A stretch of DNA of 64,000 nucleotides from Symsagittifera roscoffensis (GCF_963678635.1 NC_087069.1:36995959-37059958); one strand, 5' to 3'. Positions 35,160 through 48,668 are shown, counted from the stretch's first letter. Numbers and translations: made by a program. The notes: generated from the letters alone by a model not told the origin.

Positions 35160-36560
35160 TGCCTCTGAAAAAATTTACGTCATTTGTTTTTTCTGAATTG
35201 AGAATCATGGAAGTTAGTTTCTCTGATGGTAAAATATCACAAGACAGTCGTCACAGTTGGCTTATTTGCTCCGTACAAGCACATGACTTTTTACCGTTGA
35301 GAAAAGCAAGCAGGTACCAACCGGGTACTAGATTTTTTGTCCGTAAATAACTTTTTGTTCACAGGATTTCCAGTTTTATTTGATCTCCCAGTCTGTACTT
35401 GCATCATTCAACAGACATGTATGCAGTTTAAACACTCAATTTTTTCCGAAAATGTCTTGTGTTGCTTAGCTTTGCGATACACAAGGGTATTGCAACCGGG
35501 TACTAGACTTTTTTCCCCTAAACAACTTTGTCCACAGACTCATCTGGAAGTTTTTCTTCTTTTCCTCTTCGTGCCTGCATACTCCTCTAGAGTCTTTTTT
35601 TTACTTGACCCATATTTGACCCCATTAGAATATTTGACCCGACCCCATTAGAATATTTGACCCATATTTTCGATTTTTTTGTGTGTTTTCTCGAAAACTA
35701 CCCCTCTCAAACATAAGTTTTAGGTTTCAGTGGATAGAACTCTTTTTGAAAAACTCCCCTGCATAAATGGCCACGACCAAATTTTTTTACATATAAAATT
35801 ATGGCCCTCTGAAAAGTCAAATTTTTGATCTTTTGACCCGTTTTTTGAACTTTTCGAATATTCTCAAAAACTTCCGTGTCATACCTGACTTTGGCGGGCT
35901 TCGAGAAATTCATTTGCTTATGCGACTCCACCCAAAGTTTTTTGACTCCAAACTTTTGGCCCTCGGAAAAGTAAAAGTTATGATTTTGTGACAGTTTTTT
36001 CAATTTTTTTTACTTCTTAAAAACTACTCTCTCAAATCTGATATTGTGGATTTAATGAGACGAAAGGTAGTGGGGAAGCTCCTAAGCATTAACGGACTCT
36101 AACGTAGTTTTTTAAACAAGAAATTATCGCCCTCTGATAGGTCAAATTTTTGACTTTTTGAGCGATTTTTATTTTTCTCGCTAACTATGATGCCAAATCT
36201 GATATTTTAGGTTTAATCGAATGAACAGGTTGTTGAAAGCCTACCTTTCAAATTAGCTATGCCCAGTTCGTTTGAAACTTTGACAGTGTTTTGGGAAACT
36301 TATTGACTTTACGCGAAAATTACCGGGCCAATTCTCAAGTTGTGTTCAATCGAGAAAGCCGGCTTTAGAAATCTTTTCTGCATAAGCGGCCATAATCTGC
36401 TTTTTGCAGAAAAACATGAATTTTTGATTTTTTTTGAACGTTTTTAGAACTTTCGATCGCTTTCTAGAAACATTGTGAATTTTCTTAAAATTTACACCAT
36501 CAAGTCTGAGATGAAAAATCCATTGAAAGAACGGGTTGCGATAATTGTTCCTGCAGAATC
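35160..36560. repeat. Diverged tandem repeats, units about 155-175 bp
   Basis: Two stretches. ACCGGGTACTAGA.TTTTTT recurs near 35316 and 35485. Further on, CCCTCTGAAAAGTCAAATTTTTGA-like words recur near 35805, 35958 and 36131, followed each time by TTTTTCTC.AAAACTA and CAAATCTGATATT. Similar words also occur near 8690-8750. Confidence 0.6.
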
Positions 36561-39500
36561 ATCAAATCCTTAATTTTTTGTATCGGAAATGTTATCTCTT
36601 TGTGAAAATTGATTATCTCTTAATTTCTTATTCTTTTCTCTTATTTTGGTTGTGAAACAACTAATGTTGTAGTCAAAGTTCAATTTTTGAAATCACACTG
36701 TTCGTGCCACATCAATATAGCAAACTCATTCAATATTAAAGACGTACTTCTAGCCTTAGGTGGTCCTGTTTTTGTTTTGGATGGAGACTTACGAAAATTT
36801 GGTTCATCTTGTTTTTTTTCAATATCTAAAAAATTTTTTCAACATATGTTTTTTTCGTGTTTGTATTGTATCGCAAGTGGTGCGAAGCTTCGCTTCGCCT
36901 TTGTATTATAATTTTTTTGTTGAGTTTGTTGAATATAATTTTTGAGTTTCGTTTTTTACTCTATCAGCTTTAGATGTTTCGGCTTAGAATAAATCGGCTT
37001 TCTAACCTCAAATTGTGTCGAATGAGCGATTAATTTTCTGAAGTGTGCGTGTGTGTGTGTTTCGAGGGTCATTACTTGATTTTTTTCGTTTTAAATTTTT
37101 TAGGAATTTTTTTCGGCTCAACCGGTGTCTGTGTAAATGTCGCCGGTATTATGACCGCTTCGTAATTTTTTGTTGCGATCTCATTCAACATTAAATTGCC
37201 CTACTTGGCATGTTTTTGTCAAAATTAAGAATTCATACCAAATTGCGGGAAATACAACACTTTTCTGAAAGCAGTTTTTGTTGCGTTTGTGCCATGTAAT
37301 TTTACATGCTATGTTTTTTTTTATATCGCAAAAAATGCAAACTCTGCTTCGCATCTGTGTAAGCAAAAAAGCAAAAATTAATTTTAGGCACGTGCAAAGC
37401 TGTCATTATATTTTCAAGAGCGAAGAAAACTGTGGATTAGTTAAGTAGCTTATTAAGCTCGTGTCTAGTTTTTTTTGCAACTGACTTCTGACGTTTAATT
37501 TATTTTGAAATTCTCTAACTTTTTTTTTCTGAATAAATGAGCTTGCCTTTCGGCTCATTTTATAGATTTTTGAGCGAATTAAAAGAGCTGCTTTTAAATC
37601 TAGTTTCCTATAATGGAATCAATTTTGTCATACACAAAAATTTGCTGAAAATTTACATCATTGAAGTTTTTTGAAGTTGATTTGAGATAGAAAAAGTTAA
37701 AATAAATTTTTTCAATAACTGGCATTCTTTTTTAATCAACAATTGAAATACTGCATATATCTAAAGGCATAACTTTAAATTGAAGAACAATTTTCAAAAC
37801 TAAGCTAACCTGCTCCGAACTCATCTTCTGATGCGCATTAAAAATGAGCGACAACAAGATTGAAAAGATTCTGTAAAACCTTGCTAGAGCATATAATTGG
37901 GCTATTTTTTCTATTTCCCCCCACCTGTAAACTTTTAAAAGCAATTTGTTGTCTGATTGTTACAAAAAACGGTATGCGGACTGACTAGGTCATGACAAAC
38001 TTGTTTGGTCTTCATACTAGAAATTGTAAAACCTCCCATTAGATCATAAAGTTAATGCATATGTGAGGTGGGCGGGAATGAAAGTCTATATTTGATTGAC
38101 CTCTGAGAAATATCCGGAAATTAAATAAGTTTTTTTTTCAACGAGTTTTTTGTTTTATACATGAAAGCGCAAGCAATTTTGGAAACAACTTTTTAAATGA
38201 GCTTTGTACGGCAAGCAGTATTTCTATTCAAGTATAAGTTGTCTTTTTGAACGCCTAGAGACGGCTGGAAAGTCTTAGAAAAATCTAGGCAACTAACAAT
38301 CACCAAAATAACCGAAGTTTAATTTGAGAAAATTTATTGGTTTAAAAAGCTTTTAAAACTTAATAGGTTTATGTGATCATACTCTGTGTGTTATCACGTA
38401 TGGCTCGCAAGTGAAAACATTCATGCATAATTTTTGCCATTTTTTTCTCAAGTTTGATTTTTCTCGTTTTGACTTCTGATTTCTTTTGAAGATATCTTCA
38501 AGTTTACTCGCTATATCGAAAACAAGTCACGTTCTCCAATTAAAACAAAAGTACAAATGGCGCAAAAAAATTGACTGACTTCATGTTTCAAGCTGATATA
38601 TAGTTTAAATAAAAACAAACTCAAAAGACACTTGAAATTGGAAGACACTTTCAACTTTTTGTTGGCTATGGTTTTAGATTACACACTATTGATGACTTTT
38701 GTTTGAACATTTTAAAAAAGAACTTTTTAGACCAATTCTTAACGCCATATTCTGAATCTTAAGATGTTAGCAGCTTAAAACAATATTTTTAACAGAGGCT
38801 TTTGATTGTACTAAGGTTTTCAATAATTGTGTTAGTAATTTTTCTATTTGAGTATTAGGAGTGTATTAATGATAAGCTTCGCTCTATAAAACTCTGCCGT
38901 ATTAACGCTTTATTCATTTCTACAAGGTTCTATACTCTGATAATGCTTTGAAAAACAGCCTTCGGTAATCATGGTCGTGTTGCGTTCTTGGGATTTAATT
39001 GGGATAGAACTATTTCTTCAATACATTCCTGATTCTGACCAGGGGTAGAGTGGATTGTAAGCTGACCTTGAGAAGTCTCCTCGCTTGCCCAATCTGTAGA
39101 GCATCCCTGAAATGACTCATGAGTGGTAACAAAAATGAACAAAATTTATTTTTTTTTGTACCAAAAATTAGTAAATTATCAGTTTTTGCCCCAAGAGTTT
39201 TCAAGAAGGCACCTCCTTTCACGTACAGTTTATTTTACTGAAATGTATGCTAACATTTTCTATAGTTCAAGCTGCCTGTTGTATCTACTTGCTTGTTGTA
39301 TTTATATGGACCTGATAAAAATATGATTTAACATGTGATAATCTGAAGCCAAAATTACTAGGAAGCAAATTGGCCAGTTTTCAGCTGCGAAATAAATGTT
39401 ACAATTGGCTGAATTAGGGATAGCCGCCTCTTGCTGTGCAAATACAAGAGAAACGCCTGACCACGCTTAGTTTTGTAAGGAAAATTTCAAATAAGCGAAA

Positions 39501-40180
39501 TCAAAGCTTTTCATTTCAACATTAACAAAAAACTAAACTCAGTTAAAGGTATCTGGCAATTTAAATTGAAATTTAAATTGGCAGTTAGATTGGAAAAAAT
39601 TGGCAGCCTATTGGCCTCTGTGTAATTGACACTGAAAAATTGTTTGAAACTTGTCTGAAACTTGTATTTAAAAAATTTTAGCACAAGAATCAGAATCATT
39701 ATGGTTCTTATAATCTCAATTGACCCACTATTACCTTTTTAGAGTTCAATGTCACCTGGAAAAAAAACACCGAACGCCAAACATTTTTTGAGTGTTTTAA
39801 TGACGGTGTCAAAAAAAACGTTGGCGCTCTTCTTACGATTCTAGCTGTCATATATTGTAAGTAACAAATATATTTACACGCTTGTTCCTCGAACCTGCAA
39901 CAATTTTTTTAAATTTGTTTTGAACTCCATTCAAGGCGAAAGAATTTTAATTATGTAATATACTCAATACCGTACAAGCGTTTTCTGGACAGCCTAATTA
40001 TGCGTGAAGAAATCATAGCAACCCATGGCAATAAGTCCTTGCTTGTATTTCAAACAGATTTGTTGTTTTTCTATAATCTACGATTGATAGAAAGATACAC
40101 TGATCATATTTTGTGTATCCTAATTTAATGTTTAATTTTTCAATGGTCAATACTTATTAGTTACAATGCATAAACCAGTA
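36560..40180. other. Gene-poor AT-rich stretch
   Basis: No coding exon, tRNA or transposase motif recognised. Contains the perfect 12-bp palindrome GCGAAGCTTCGC near 36886, a short GT run near 37045 and an isolated R1 end motif (TTTCAACTTTTTGTTGGCTATGG) near 38650. Confidence 0.4.
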
Positions 40181-40184
40181 ACTA

Positions 40185-40218
40185 CAGGGTGTTTCAAATA
40201 AACTGTAATTTTATAAAA
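40185..40218 (+). repeat. Left terminal inverted repeat of mariner element
   Basis: Pairs with 41607-41640, 33 of 34 positions. Confidence 0.93.
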
Positions 40219-40311
40219 CGCTATAACTTTTTTTTGAGAAGAGATAAATACACAATTTTTTCTGCACAAGATAGATAAGTGGCGGAGATTTGAATATCTG
40301 ATAAAATTGTT

Positions 40312-41403
40312 TTATAAAAGATGCTGAAAGTGTCCGCCGTTTTGAGCAACACAGCTTTGTAATCTTTTCGTCAAATTTCTCAATGACTCTTCGATATTAT
40401 CGGGCGTTATTGTATTTCGGGCATCTTCTACAGTTTGCATGAGTTTGTCAATACTTCGTGGATTCGCACCATGAACAATTTTCCCCAGATGACCCCACAG
40501 CCAAAAATCTAGGGGATTCAGGTCCGGACTCTGAGGTGGCCAGGGTATAGGGGTTCGTCTACTTATAATTCTGTCGTTGAACTTTGTCCCAAGCCAACTG
40601 AGTACGCGTCCCGTGCAGTGACATGTGGCTCCGTCTTGCATAAACCATATGCGCCTCAAGTTTCGTCGTTCTCGAAGGACTGGCCAGAGGTCGTGTTCCA
40701 GCATGTTCAGATACGAAAACTGGTTCAGTGTTATTGGTCGTTGCTGTTCGTCTACGAACCAAAACGGGCCAAGAACAGCTCCTTGAAGGAAACCCATCCA
40801 GCACATCACTTTCTTTTTGCCCTGGTACTTGCACTCCGCGTATTCTCTGGGGTTAAATAAACTCCATCTCCTTTCGTTTTGAGAATTTGGAGAGCTGTCG
40901 AGCACCCACCACTTTTCGTCTGAGAAAATCACCCGTGATGTGAAATCTGCCGCTGTTTCAATCTTGCTCAAGCACCAGACACCAAAAGTAAGTCTCAAGC
41001 CGAAATTCGTCTCTTTAATTTGGTGTGTTTTGAGCACTTTGTAGGGCTTCAATTTGGCAGCTCTCGCGACTCTCCAAGTTGTGGTGCGGCTCAACCCCAA
41101 ATCAGCTGCTGCTTTAGTTATTGAATCTTTAGGATGAAAATCAAAGTGTCTTATAATACTGGCATTCGCTTCATCGGTTCCTGGTAACCCCGTTCCCTTT
41201 CGATGCTGCCCTTGAAATTTCGATAACCCGCCTCTTTCTTGGAACCGTTTCCACACTCTGATAAACTGCGTAAGTTGAAGTGTTTATGCAACGCGTGGGG
41301 CAATGTAATATTCATTGATATATCTTCTCCGAACTTCAGTTGGGGATTCATAAATTGCAAACAAACAAATGATCCGTTTTTCTTCGTTTACTGTGAAAAC
41401 CAT
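40312..41403 (-). pseudogene. Mariner DD41D transposase with one in-frame stop
   Basis: Cut-and-paste transposase. The natural start is ATG at 41403-41401 (MVFTVNEEKRIICLFAIYES), 49 codons upstream of the longest uninterrupted frame at 41256. Codon 40 is TAA (41286-41284); the rest of the 363 codons is open. Order: first helix-turn-helix at about 8-55, second helix-turn-helix (ITKAAADLGLSRTTTWRVAR) at about 95-115, then the catalytic triad IFSDEKWW, FMQDGATCH and PLDFWLW. Exactly 41 residues separate the second and third aspartates, which defines the DD41D group. A single nonsense change suggests recent death or read-through. Confidence 0.92.
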
Positions 41404-41606
41404 TTCGTTGTTTTCATTTACGTATGAACAAATAGTTTAAAAAATTTTTTGTTGCGTGGAAGCGTGAGATAGTTGGAAAATCGCAGGTATTCACTATCGA
41501 GTTCAATTCATCAACGCAGTTTTTGAGTTTTATCAAATCTCCGCCTGTTCTACATAATATCACCGAACTTGAAGTCGAACTGATCAACAGTTATGAAATG
41601 AGAAGC

Positions 41607-41640
41607 TTTTATAACATTACAGTTTATTTGAAACACCCTG
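41607..41640 (-). repeat. Right terminal inverted repeat of mariner element
   Basis: Reverse complement of the left end with one difference (G versus T at the 26th base). Confidence 0.93.
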
Positions 41641-41758
41641 TAGTAATAACTTTTCGATCAAGCCAGGCGATCTCGCCAAGCATTCGGACTGAATCACACC
41701 TCCCAACTGTATGAAATTCGCAACACGAAAACATATTTAAAAAAGAGGCAAAGCGAAA

Positions 41759-42272
41759 CAAGACTGCTCGTATCAGGGTTAAGCCCTGAAAGTTCCAACA
41801 GCCTTTTAAGGTCTATGGAGCATGAATAAGATGGAAAATTTCAATGTAATAAAAAAAAATTTTTTTTTTAAATTTGAGATTTTATGTAAAAACATCCCCC
41901 CACGTCACATTAAGTACAAAGTGATAGATTTTGCGCCTATTAACAAATCAATTATGGCATATAAGCTTCCTTGAACCAATTTGGAACGATTTTAAGACGG
42001 ATTAATTCTCGCTTACGAGTTAATAGCGCAAAATTTATCGCGCGTTAATTGTCCCAAATTGGCCAAAATGGCAATCTTTAAACCCCCGTAACTTTACGAA
42101 AATTGATCACAGGTGAAATATATTTTCCAATTTGAGCTCAGGACAACAATACCTTTCGAGTGATAAAAAAAATTTCGTCAAAAATGGCTAGTTAAAAAGT
42201 CGAAATTTGTCTGAAGAAAAAAAAACCACCCGAGCACAAATATTCCGTTACTTTCGTATCGAAAGTCGGAAC
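41759..42272 (-). repeat. R2 dispersed repeat, full-length copy
   Basis: About 510 bp. On the minus strand it begins GTTCCGACTTTCGATACGAA and ends in a foldback block: TGCTC, CCTTAAAAGG, CAGGGCTTAACCCTG, then GAGCA. Directly beyond the mariner element. Confidence 0.75.
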
Positions 42273-42679
42273 AAATATGCAACAGCGATACAGCTTAAAC
42301 TTTATAGGAAACAAGCCGGCCAAAGTTGAGACATGAAAACATTTGAAAAATTGTAAAAAACGAGGTCCGCAAAAATTTCATACGTTTATTAAACTTGATG
42401 ATGAAAAGAGACCAAAAAATGCTACAACTAGCGTAAAATAAGCATTACTAGTGGCAGCTAACCGTCATAACTTGCATAGACGGCCGTTGAAACAAAATGA
42501 AACTATTCATGAAAATTTTTAAGCTAAAATTTTTGAAGTGGAAGTGAAGAGGCCAACATTTTTTTTAAGTAAAAACGTGTTTTCGATAAATTGTGATTTG
42601 TTGTTTCACTCTGATGTAGCGTGAAACATTTCACAGGCTGACGTAAAAACCCACTTTTCATTACTACAGACAAATGAAA

Positions 42680-42994
42680 CAACGTTGGTCGTATCAAGAC
42701 GAAGCCCTGAATACTCGAAATGCCCTTTAAATTCTATGGAGTAGTGCTTGTTTAAAAAAAAACATTGATGAAATCTTCAAAAAAAAACATGAAAAACCTT
42801 AATTTTTTTTGCAGTTTTTGTTGAAAATCATCCCCCACTCATTATGTTCAGTGCAAAAAAAAATTGTCTATAGCAAAGTATTAAAAAGCTCAAATAGCAT
42901 GCCTCAGACCAAATAGTTAAAATGTCGAAATTTATCTGGAGAAAAAAAAACACCCGAGCACAAATATTTAGTTATTTTCTTCAAAAGCAGGAAC
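42680..42994 (-). repeat. R2 dispersed repeat, internally deleted copy
   Basis: Keeps both ends of R2 (AGGGCTTCGTCTTGATACGA; CGAGCACAAATATTTAG) and lacks the middle. Confidence 0.65.
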
Positions 42995-42999
42995 AAAAA

Positions 43000-45600
43000 A
43001 TATAAAGTATATCTGAAATCAATTTTTCAGGATCAAAACTATTCGATAACGTTTTGCTCGATAGCATTCTACTGGAATTGGGTCCATGATAAAACTGCAT
43101 GCTTTTTCGCCAATTTTGCAGCAGTTCAATTTAACCGATTTAATCAGTAATGTCCAAAATTTAGCGCAATCTTTTCTTGCTTTTCAACTAATCAACTTTT
43201 GTTTTAAAAATAAAAAAGAAATTTTTAATCGGGTGTGATTTAGTTTTTTTGTTTTCCACTCAAAATCAGCTACCACAATAATCATCGGAGAGATTTGAGT
43301 GGCATATCATATAAAAAGTCTTTCATTTGTGATTCTACCGACATTTAAAAATTTCCAAAACTTTTCCCAGTGTCGAGAAAAATTGGTTCAAAATTTTTGA
43401 TTTTTCATTTCAATTTCAAGCGAAAAACGCGATCGAGTAACGTTGGTTATGTAAAAATTGGCTATTCTGTGGATTTTCGGTGGAGTTCACCACAACACTT
43501 GCAATTACCGAAAGTAGAACGCTAACTTTTCATCACCCATATCATCAAATAGGTTTTACGAACTGTCACCTCACGAATTGGAAGTCTAAAGCTGTCTAAC
43601 TTCATGCCGAAAAAAACTGCACGAAAGAATACCTTGTTTTTCGACCGTTCATGAAACTACTACAGAAATGGGCATCTTTTAAGGCTTTCTCACTTCGACC
43701 CATTTTTATAACTTTCCACTTATATCCACTTATATTCCACTTATATCTTCAACTTACTTTTCGGTGGAGTTGGCTTGATCTGACTCAATTGGCACAGAAA
43801 ATCCTGTTCTGCACAGAACACGAACTGAGATGTCACACTGTTAAACAAGGAGAGAAAGAGGAAGAGACTCGCGAACAGACAGAGAGAAGGCGTGAACTGA
43901 ATTCGACAGCTTCTTCTTCTTCTGTTACTGGTGAATTTGATTGAATCGGTGACCGCTGTTGACCTCATGACCTCTGCTCACCTTTCACGTCTGCGGTTAC
44001 GTAATACTAAAAATCGATGAAAAAATTAAAAAAGAGAGAAAAAAATATTTTGCAGGTGTAATCAAAGCGAGCTTAGTGTAGACTGAAATTGAATATTATA
44101 AATTTTATTTTAACTCTTTGGTATAATAAACAAGTTGTAAAAATGGTGGAAAAGTGGAGTGAAATCAGTTTTAAGCAACTTGTAAAATTGGGTAGAACAT
44201 TTCAGTGTAAATTTTAGCGGCTTCTCAAATGAGCCAAAACTACTTCAATGGGCTAAAAAGGGTTACTGCGAAAACAAATCGTAAATTTAAGCGTCAACTT
44301 CATTTTTAGCTGCTTCTCAAATGGGCAGAAGAATTCAGTGGGCTAAAAACAAGGCCTAAATTGCTAACAAGAATTGCAAACTACTTACAGCGTCAAAATT
44401 AAATTAAAAAAAATTTCTTTAAAATTTTTTCGTATAATTTTTGCCCGAGTTGTATTGATACGCCAATTGTTACTTGTACTCAAAATCGATTTACTCGCCT
44501 TATTTGAGCGCCTGTCGAATATAAGAGTAAATAGATAATGGAGAAGAGGACACACTAGTTGGAGATGTATAGCCTGGGTGGGGGGGGGGGGGTGTTGTTA
44601 TCGCATCATTGATTTAAAATCTGACAATTTAGATTTACCTGGTTATGTTTTATGGCGCAACTTAATTTTCCCAATCTAGCTGAAAGTTAAGGAAATTAGT
44701 TGAAAATTACCTATTTGTCTTTCTTCAGTCGAGTGACTGGGTGTGGTAATTTCTACTGATTCATAAAGTGCTCGTTTAAATTACCCAAAAGCTTCCGTTT
44801 TTTTTGTTTTCTAGTTAATTAACTATTTTTAGTTGACCGTTTGAACCGCCATCTAGACGAAAGGCTAAATTGTTTAAAAATTTTCAATCGATCTTGTTTC
44901 TTTTATTGTTTTTTTTTCTACTCGAAGAGCTCAGAAAAACTTTTTTATTTGAACTTTTTCAAGACATGAATATTGAATATAAAAGTGTATTATCGGCAAA
45001 AAACGCAAACATCCCATAAGCTAATTCAGTTTTTCAGGAAGTTTCAGCAAATTTTTTCTTTTACCCGAGAAAAATATAGAACCGCTCATCTATACATGTG
45101 CTTTGAGGCCAATTGGGTTATCTAAAAGAGCACCCGAAATATCGCCCGCGGGTTTTGGAAATGGCGAAGGAAATGAATTTGGCAACTGACTCTGGATTGA
45201 AATAGAGATGGTAGAAAGAACGTGATATGGCAAACAATTAAAAACGAAACGGTAGTAAACCTGTCACTTTTTAATCACGCTGAGATCTTTTTTTGATCCA
45301 ATTAGCCAAAGATAGTTTCACTATTTTCTAAGGAATTAGCCTCCGTGATATTTAATTGCTTCCCAATCAGCTTTTTCATCCTTTTCAAAAGATGTCTTAA
45401 ACAACCATGACCGATAAAACACAATGGTCGTTGTCCAAAAAAAACTCGCATGAATAATTTTCCAGTGTAAAATTTCTTAAAACTGAAAAATGGATCCATT
45501 TTTACATTTCAATTTATTATGTCATCGAAAAACAGATATAAGCGAAATATGGTATGCCCTTTTGAGTGACTCTCAATCACCCGTTAAACACTGTAGTATA
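43000..45600. other. Gene-poor stretch
   Basis: No exon or transposon protein recognised. A G13 run lies at 44580-44592. The words GGCTAAAAA and CTTCTCAAATG recur near 44220-44350. Confidence 0.4.
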
Positions 45601-45604
45601 ATGT

Positions 45605-46455
45605 TGTTCCAAATTTTGTAACGAAAGTAACAAAAATTTTGAGCTCGGGTTGGTTTTTTTTTCCTCTGACAAATTTCGACTTTTTGGATAGCCACTTTTG
45701 AAGGATTTTTTTTTAAATCATTCAAAATTTATTGTTGTGCTGAGCTTAAATTTGGAAGGATATTTCACCTGTGATCGTTTTTTGTAAAGTTATGAGGGTT
45801 TAAAGATTGTCATTTCGGCCAATTTTGGACAATTAACGAGCGATAAAATTCGCGCTAATAACGCGTAAGCAGAGGTTTAATCTGTCTTAGAAATCGATCA
45901 AAATTGATTAAAGGCTGCTCATTTGCCATAATTTTTTGTTCCGACTTTCGAAAAAAAACGGAATTTTTATGCTCAGTACGTTTTTTTTTTGTTTTGTCAA
46001 TTTTCGCCGATCAAAATAATAGTTTTTGACAAAAATTTCTTATACCCCATTGAACAATCAACTTCCTGAGTTCAAATTTACAAGGATATTGTACCTCCAA
46101 ATATTTTTGTAAAGTTCTGGTGGTTTGAAAATTGCCAAATTGGCCATGGTCTGGACTAAACGATGCGCGCTTTATCCCGCACTACAAAATCACTCTAAAC
46201 TGAATTGAGGTTAACTAATCGGTATTAGTTTTGTACGACTCAACATTTCACACTTTGATTTTGTCCAAAATTTATAGATTTTCAATTTGTTGTTTTCCAA
46301 AAACTATTCGATACGAATTAAGAGACAGTCGGAACATTCTGGGCTTCGTTTTATTTTTATTACTTTTAATTTTTCCATGTTACTACTGCTTCATAGACCT
46401 TGAAAGCCTGTCAGAACCTTCATGGATTCGCCCTGATATGAGCAGTCTTGTGATG
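45605..46455 (+). repeat. Two R2 copies head to tail
   Basis: First copy 45605-45940 lacks the foldback end. A second begins GTTCCGACTTTCG at about 45940 and runs to the foldback end ATATGAGCAGTCTTGTG near 46447. Confidence 0.65.
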
Positions 46456-46869
46456 ATTGATTTCTGAAATTTTTTATGAAAAAAAATGCATGAAAATTGT
46501 ATGCTAATTCTCACTCAAGAAAAAAAAATCATTTTTCTGATGATCAGGAAGCTTCAAAAACGGCTTGTGTTCAAAGTCTTTGAAAACTTTTAAGGTTTGT
46601 ATGAAAAAGATAAATAATAATTTAATATATATCCTTTTCATGCAAAATTGTTTAAAAAAAATTGTCTGTTCATCATTTTTGAAGTTTTCTGATCATCAAA
46701 AAAAGGTGTTTCGTCTGTTCGTTGTTTTTAAAGCTTTTTGATCATCGAAAAATGATGTTTAGTTTGTTCGTAGTTTTTGAAGCTTCCTGATCATCAAAAA
46801 ATGTTTTGTTTTTGGATGAAAACTTGCGTACCATACAGTTTTCATGTATGGAAACTGTATGACTAGCAC

Positions 46870-48075
46870 TTTTCCATAAAAAAGGAGAGGGGCATGTTAT
46901 GGAAAACCTTTTTGTCAACTATAAATCACAGGGTGAGTTGAGGGAAAGGCTTGAAGGACCCAATTTGTCAACTATAAATCTTAATGGGAGGAAAGGGTTG
47001 GCATGAAAAACCTCATTTGTCAAATATAAATTACAGGAGGAAGAGGAGGGATGGCATGGAAACCCCATTTGTCATCTATAAATCACCTGGGCAGGATGGG
47101 TGGCATAGAAAACCCAATTTCTCAACTATAAATCATAGGGGAAAAGGTGATGGCATGGAAACCCCATTGTCAACTGTAAATCTTAGGGCAGTCTTAGGGC
47201 AGGAGGGGGGTGGCCCCGAAAACCCCATTTGTCAAATATAAATCACACGGGCAGGAGAGGGATGCGATGGAAAACCCCATTTGTCAAACATAAATCACCG
47301 GGAGAGGAAGAATGGCATGGAAAACCCCATTTATTAACTATAACTCACAATGGCAGGAGGGCAATGGTATGGAAAACCCCATTTGTCAACTATAAATCAC
47401 AGGATGAGGAGAAGCGATGGCATGAAAAACCCAATTTGTCAACTATAAATCATAGGGCGAGGAGGGGGATGGCATGGAAAATCCAATTTGTCAACTTTAA
47501 ATCCCAGAAGGAGGAGGGGGCATGGCATGGAAAACCCCATTTTTCAACTATAAATCACAGTGGGGAGTGGTTGGGGTATGGCATGGAAAATCCCATTTGT
47601 CAACTATAAATCACAGGGTGAGGAAGAAGCATGGCATGAAAAACCCCATTTGTCAACTATAAATCTCAGGGTGGAGAAGGGGGATGGCATGGAAACCCCA
47701 TTTGTCAAGTGCAAACCATAGGGGAGGAAGGAGGATTTCATGGAAAACCCCGTTGTCACTTATACATCACAGGGACAGGAGAGAGGATGGCATGGGAAAC
47801 CCCATTTTTCAATTTAAATCACAGGAGGAGGAGGGGTGGCATGGAAAACCCAATTTTTCAACTAGTTACCATAAGATGAGTAGCAGGAATGGCTTGGAAA
47901 ACCCATTTGTCAACTATAAATTGCGGGAGAGTAGGGGGAAGGCTTGGAAAACCCCGTTTGTCTGCTATAAATTACAAGTGGAGGAGAGGGGATGGCATGG
48001 AAATTCCCATATGTCATTTTAAATTACAGGGGGTGGATGGGGGATGGCTTGGAAAACCCCATTTGTCAAGATAAG
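46870..48075. repeat. Minisatellite, unit about 55-60 bp, roughly 20 copies
   Basis: Unit: GGCATGGAAAACCCCATTTG, then TCAACTATAAATCACAGG and a purine-rich G/A run. Copies vary by a few bases and small indels. Several open frames here (reading WHGKPHLSTINH-like words) only mirror the repeat. Confidence 0.93.
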
Positions 48076-48174
48076 CTAAAGGTTTTCGGTCTTCCAAGCT
48101 TTGTCTTATATTACGGTAGACAAACAGTGGTCTCAATTTAAGTAAAAACTAGGTTCCAGTCAAAACTAATTTTT

Positions 48175-48668
48175 GTTGCGGATTTCGTAACAAAAGTAAC
48201 GGAATATTTGTGCTCGGTTTTTTTTTCTTCAGACAAATTTTGACGTTGTAACTAGCCTTTTTTGACAAAATTTTTCAAAATCATTCAAAAGGTATTGTTG
48301 TCCTAAGCTTAAATTTGAAAAGATATTTTACCTGTGATTATTTTTTGTAAAGTTATGGGGTTTTAAAGATTGCCGTTTTGTCTATTTTGGGACAATTGAC
48401 GCGCGATCTATTTCGCGCTATTAACGCGTGAGTGAAGATTTAATCTGTCTTAGAAATTGTTCCGATATGGTTGCAGTAAGCTTATTTGCCTTTATTGATT
48501 TGTTACTAGGAGTGAAACCTATCACTTTGTTTTTTATATGGCGGGGAATTTTACCTTAATTTTTTTTTTCGTTTTATGTTATTAAATTTTATGTTTACAT
48601 GTTATTACTGCTCCATAGACCTCAAAAAGCAATCGGAAAAATCAGGGCTTTGTCTTGGTACGAGCACA
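48175..48668 (+). repeat. R2 dispersed repeat copy
   Basis: Starts TTTCGTAACAAAAGTAACGG and ends CAGGGCTTTGTCTTGGTACG; preserves TTACCTGTGAT, AATTGACGCGCGAT and CTGCTCCATAGACCT. Follows the minisatellite. Confidence 0.7.

Larger units (their letters stand above)
40183..41642 (-). mobile_element. DD41D (rosa-like) Tc1/mariner element with TA flanks
   Basis: The element 40185-41640 starts CAGGGTGTTTCAAATAAACT. Its inverted terminal repeats are 34 bp (40185-40218 and 41607-41640) with one mismatch, and TA lies on both sides (40183-40184, 41641-41642). Length is about 1.46 kb, normal for a full autonomous mariner. The transposase lies on the minus strand. Confidence 0.93.

Noticed and set aside
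40559-40860. Extra frames inside the mariner element
   Set aside because: Shadows of the transposase in other frames.
43651-43944. 97-codon frame with a charged C-terminal half
   Set aside because: No recognisable domain, poor start context, and the charged part comes from a purine-rich stretch.
46984-48074. Four overlapping open frames rich in WHGKPHLSTINH-like words
   Set aside because: They track the minisatellite unit exactly, switch frame with unit-length changes, and have no splice or start logic.
46870-48075. CRISPR-like regular repeat
   Set aside because: Spacers are not unique and the unit is continuous and variable; this is a eukaryotic minisatellite.
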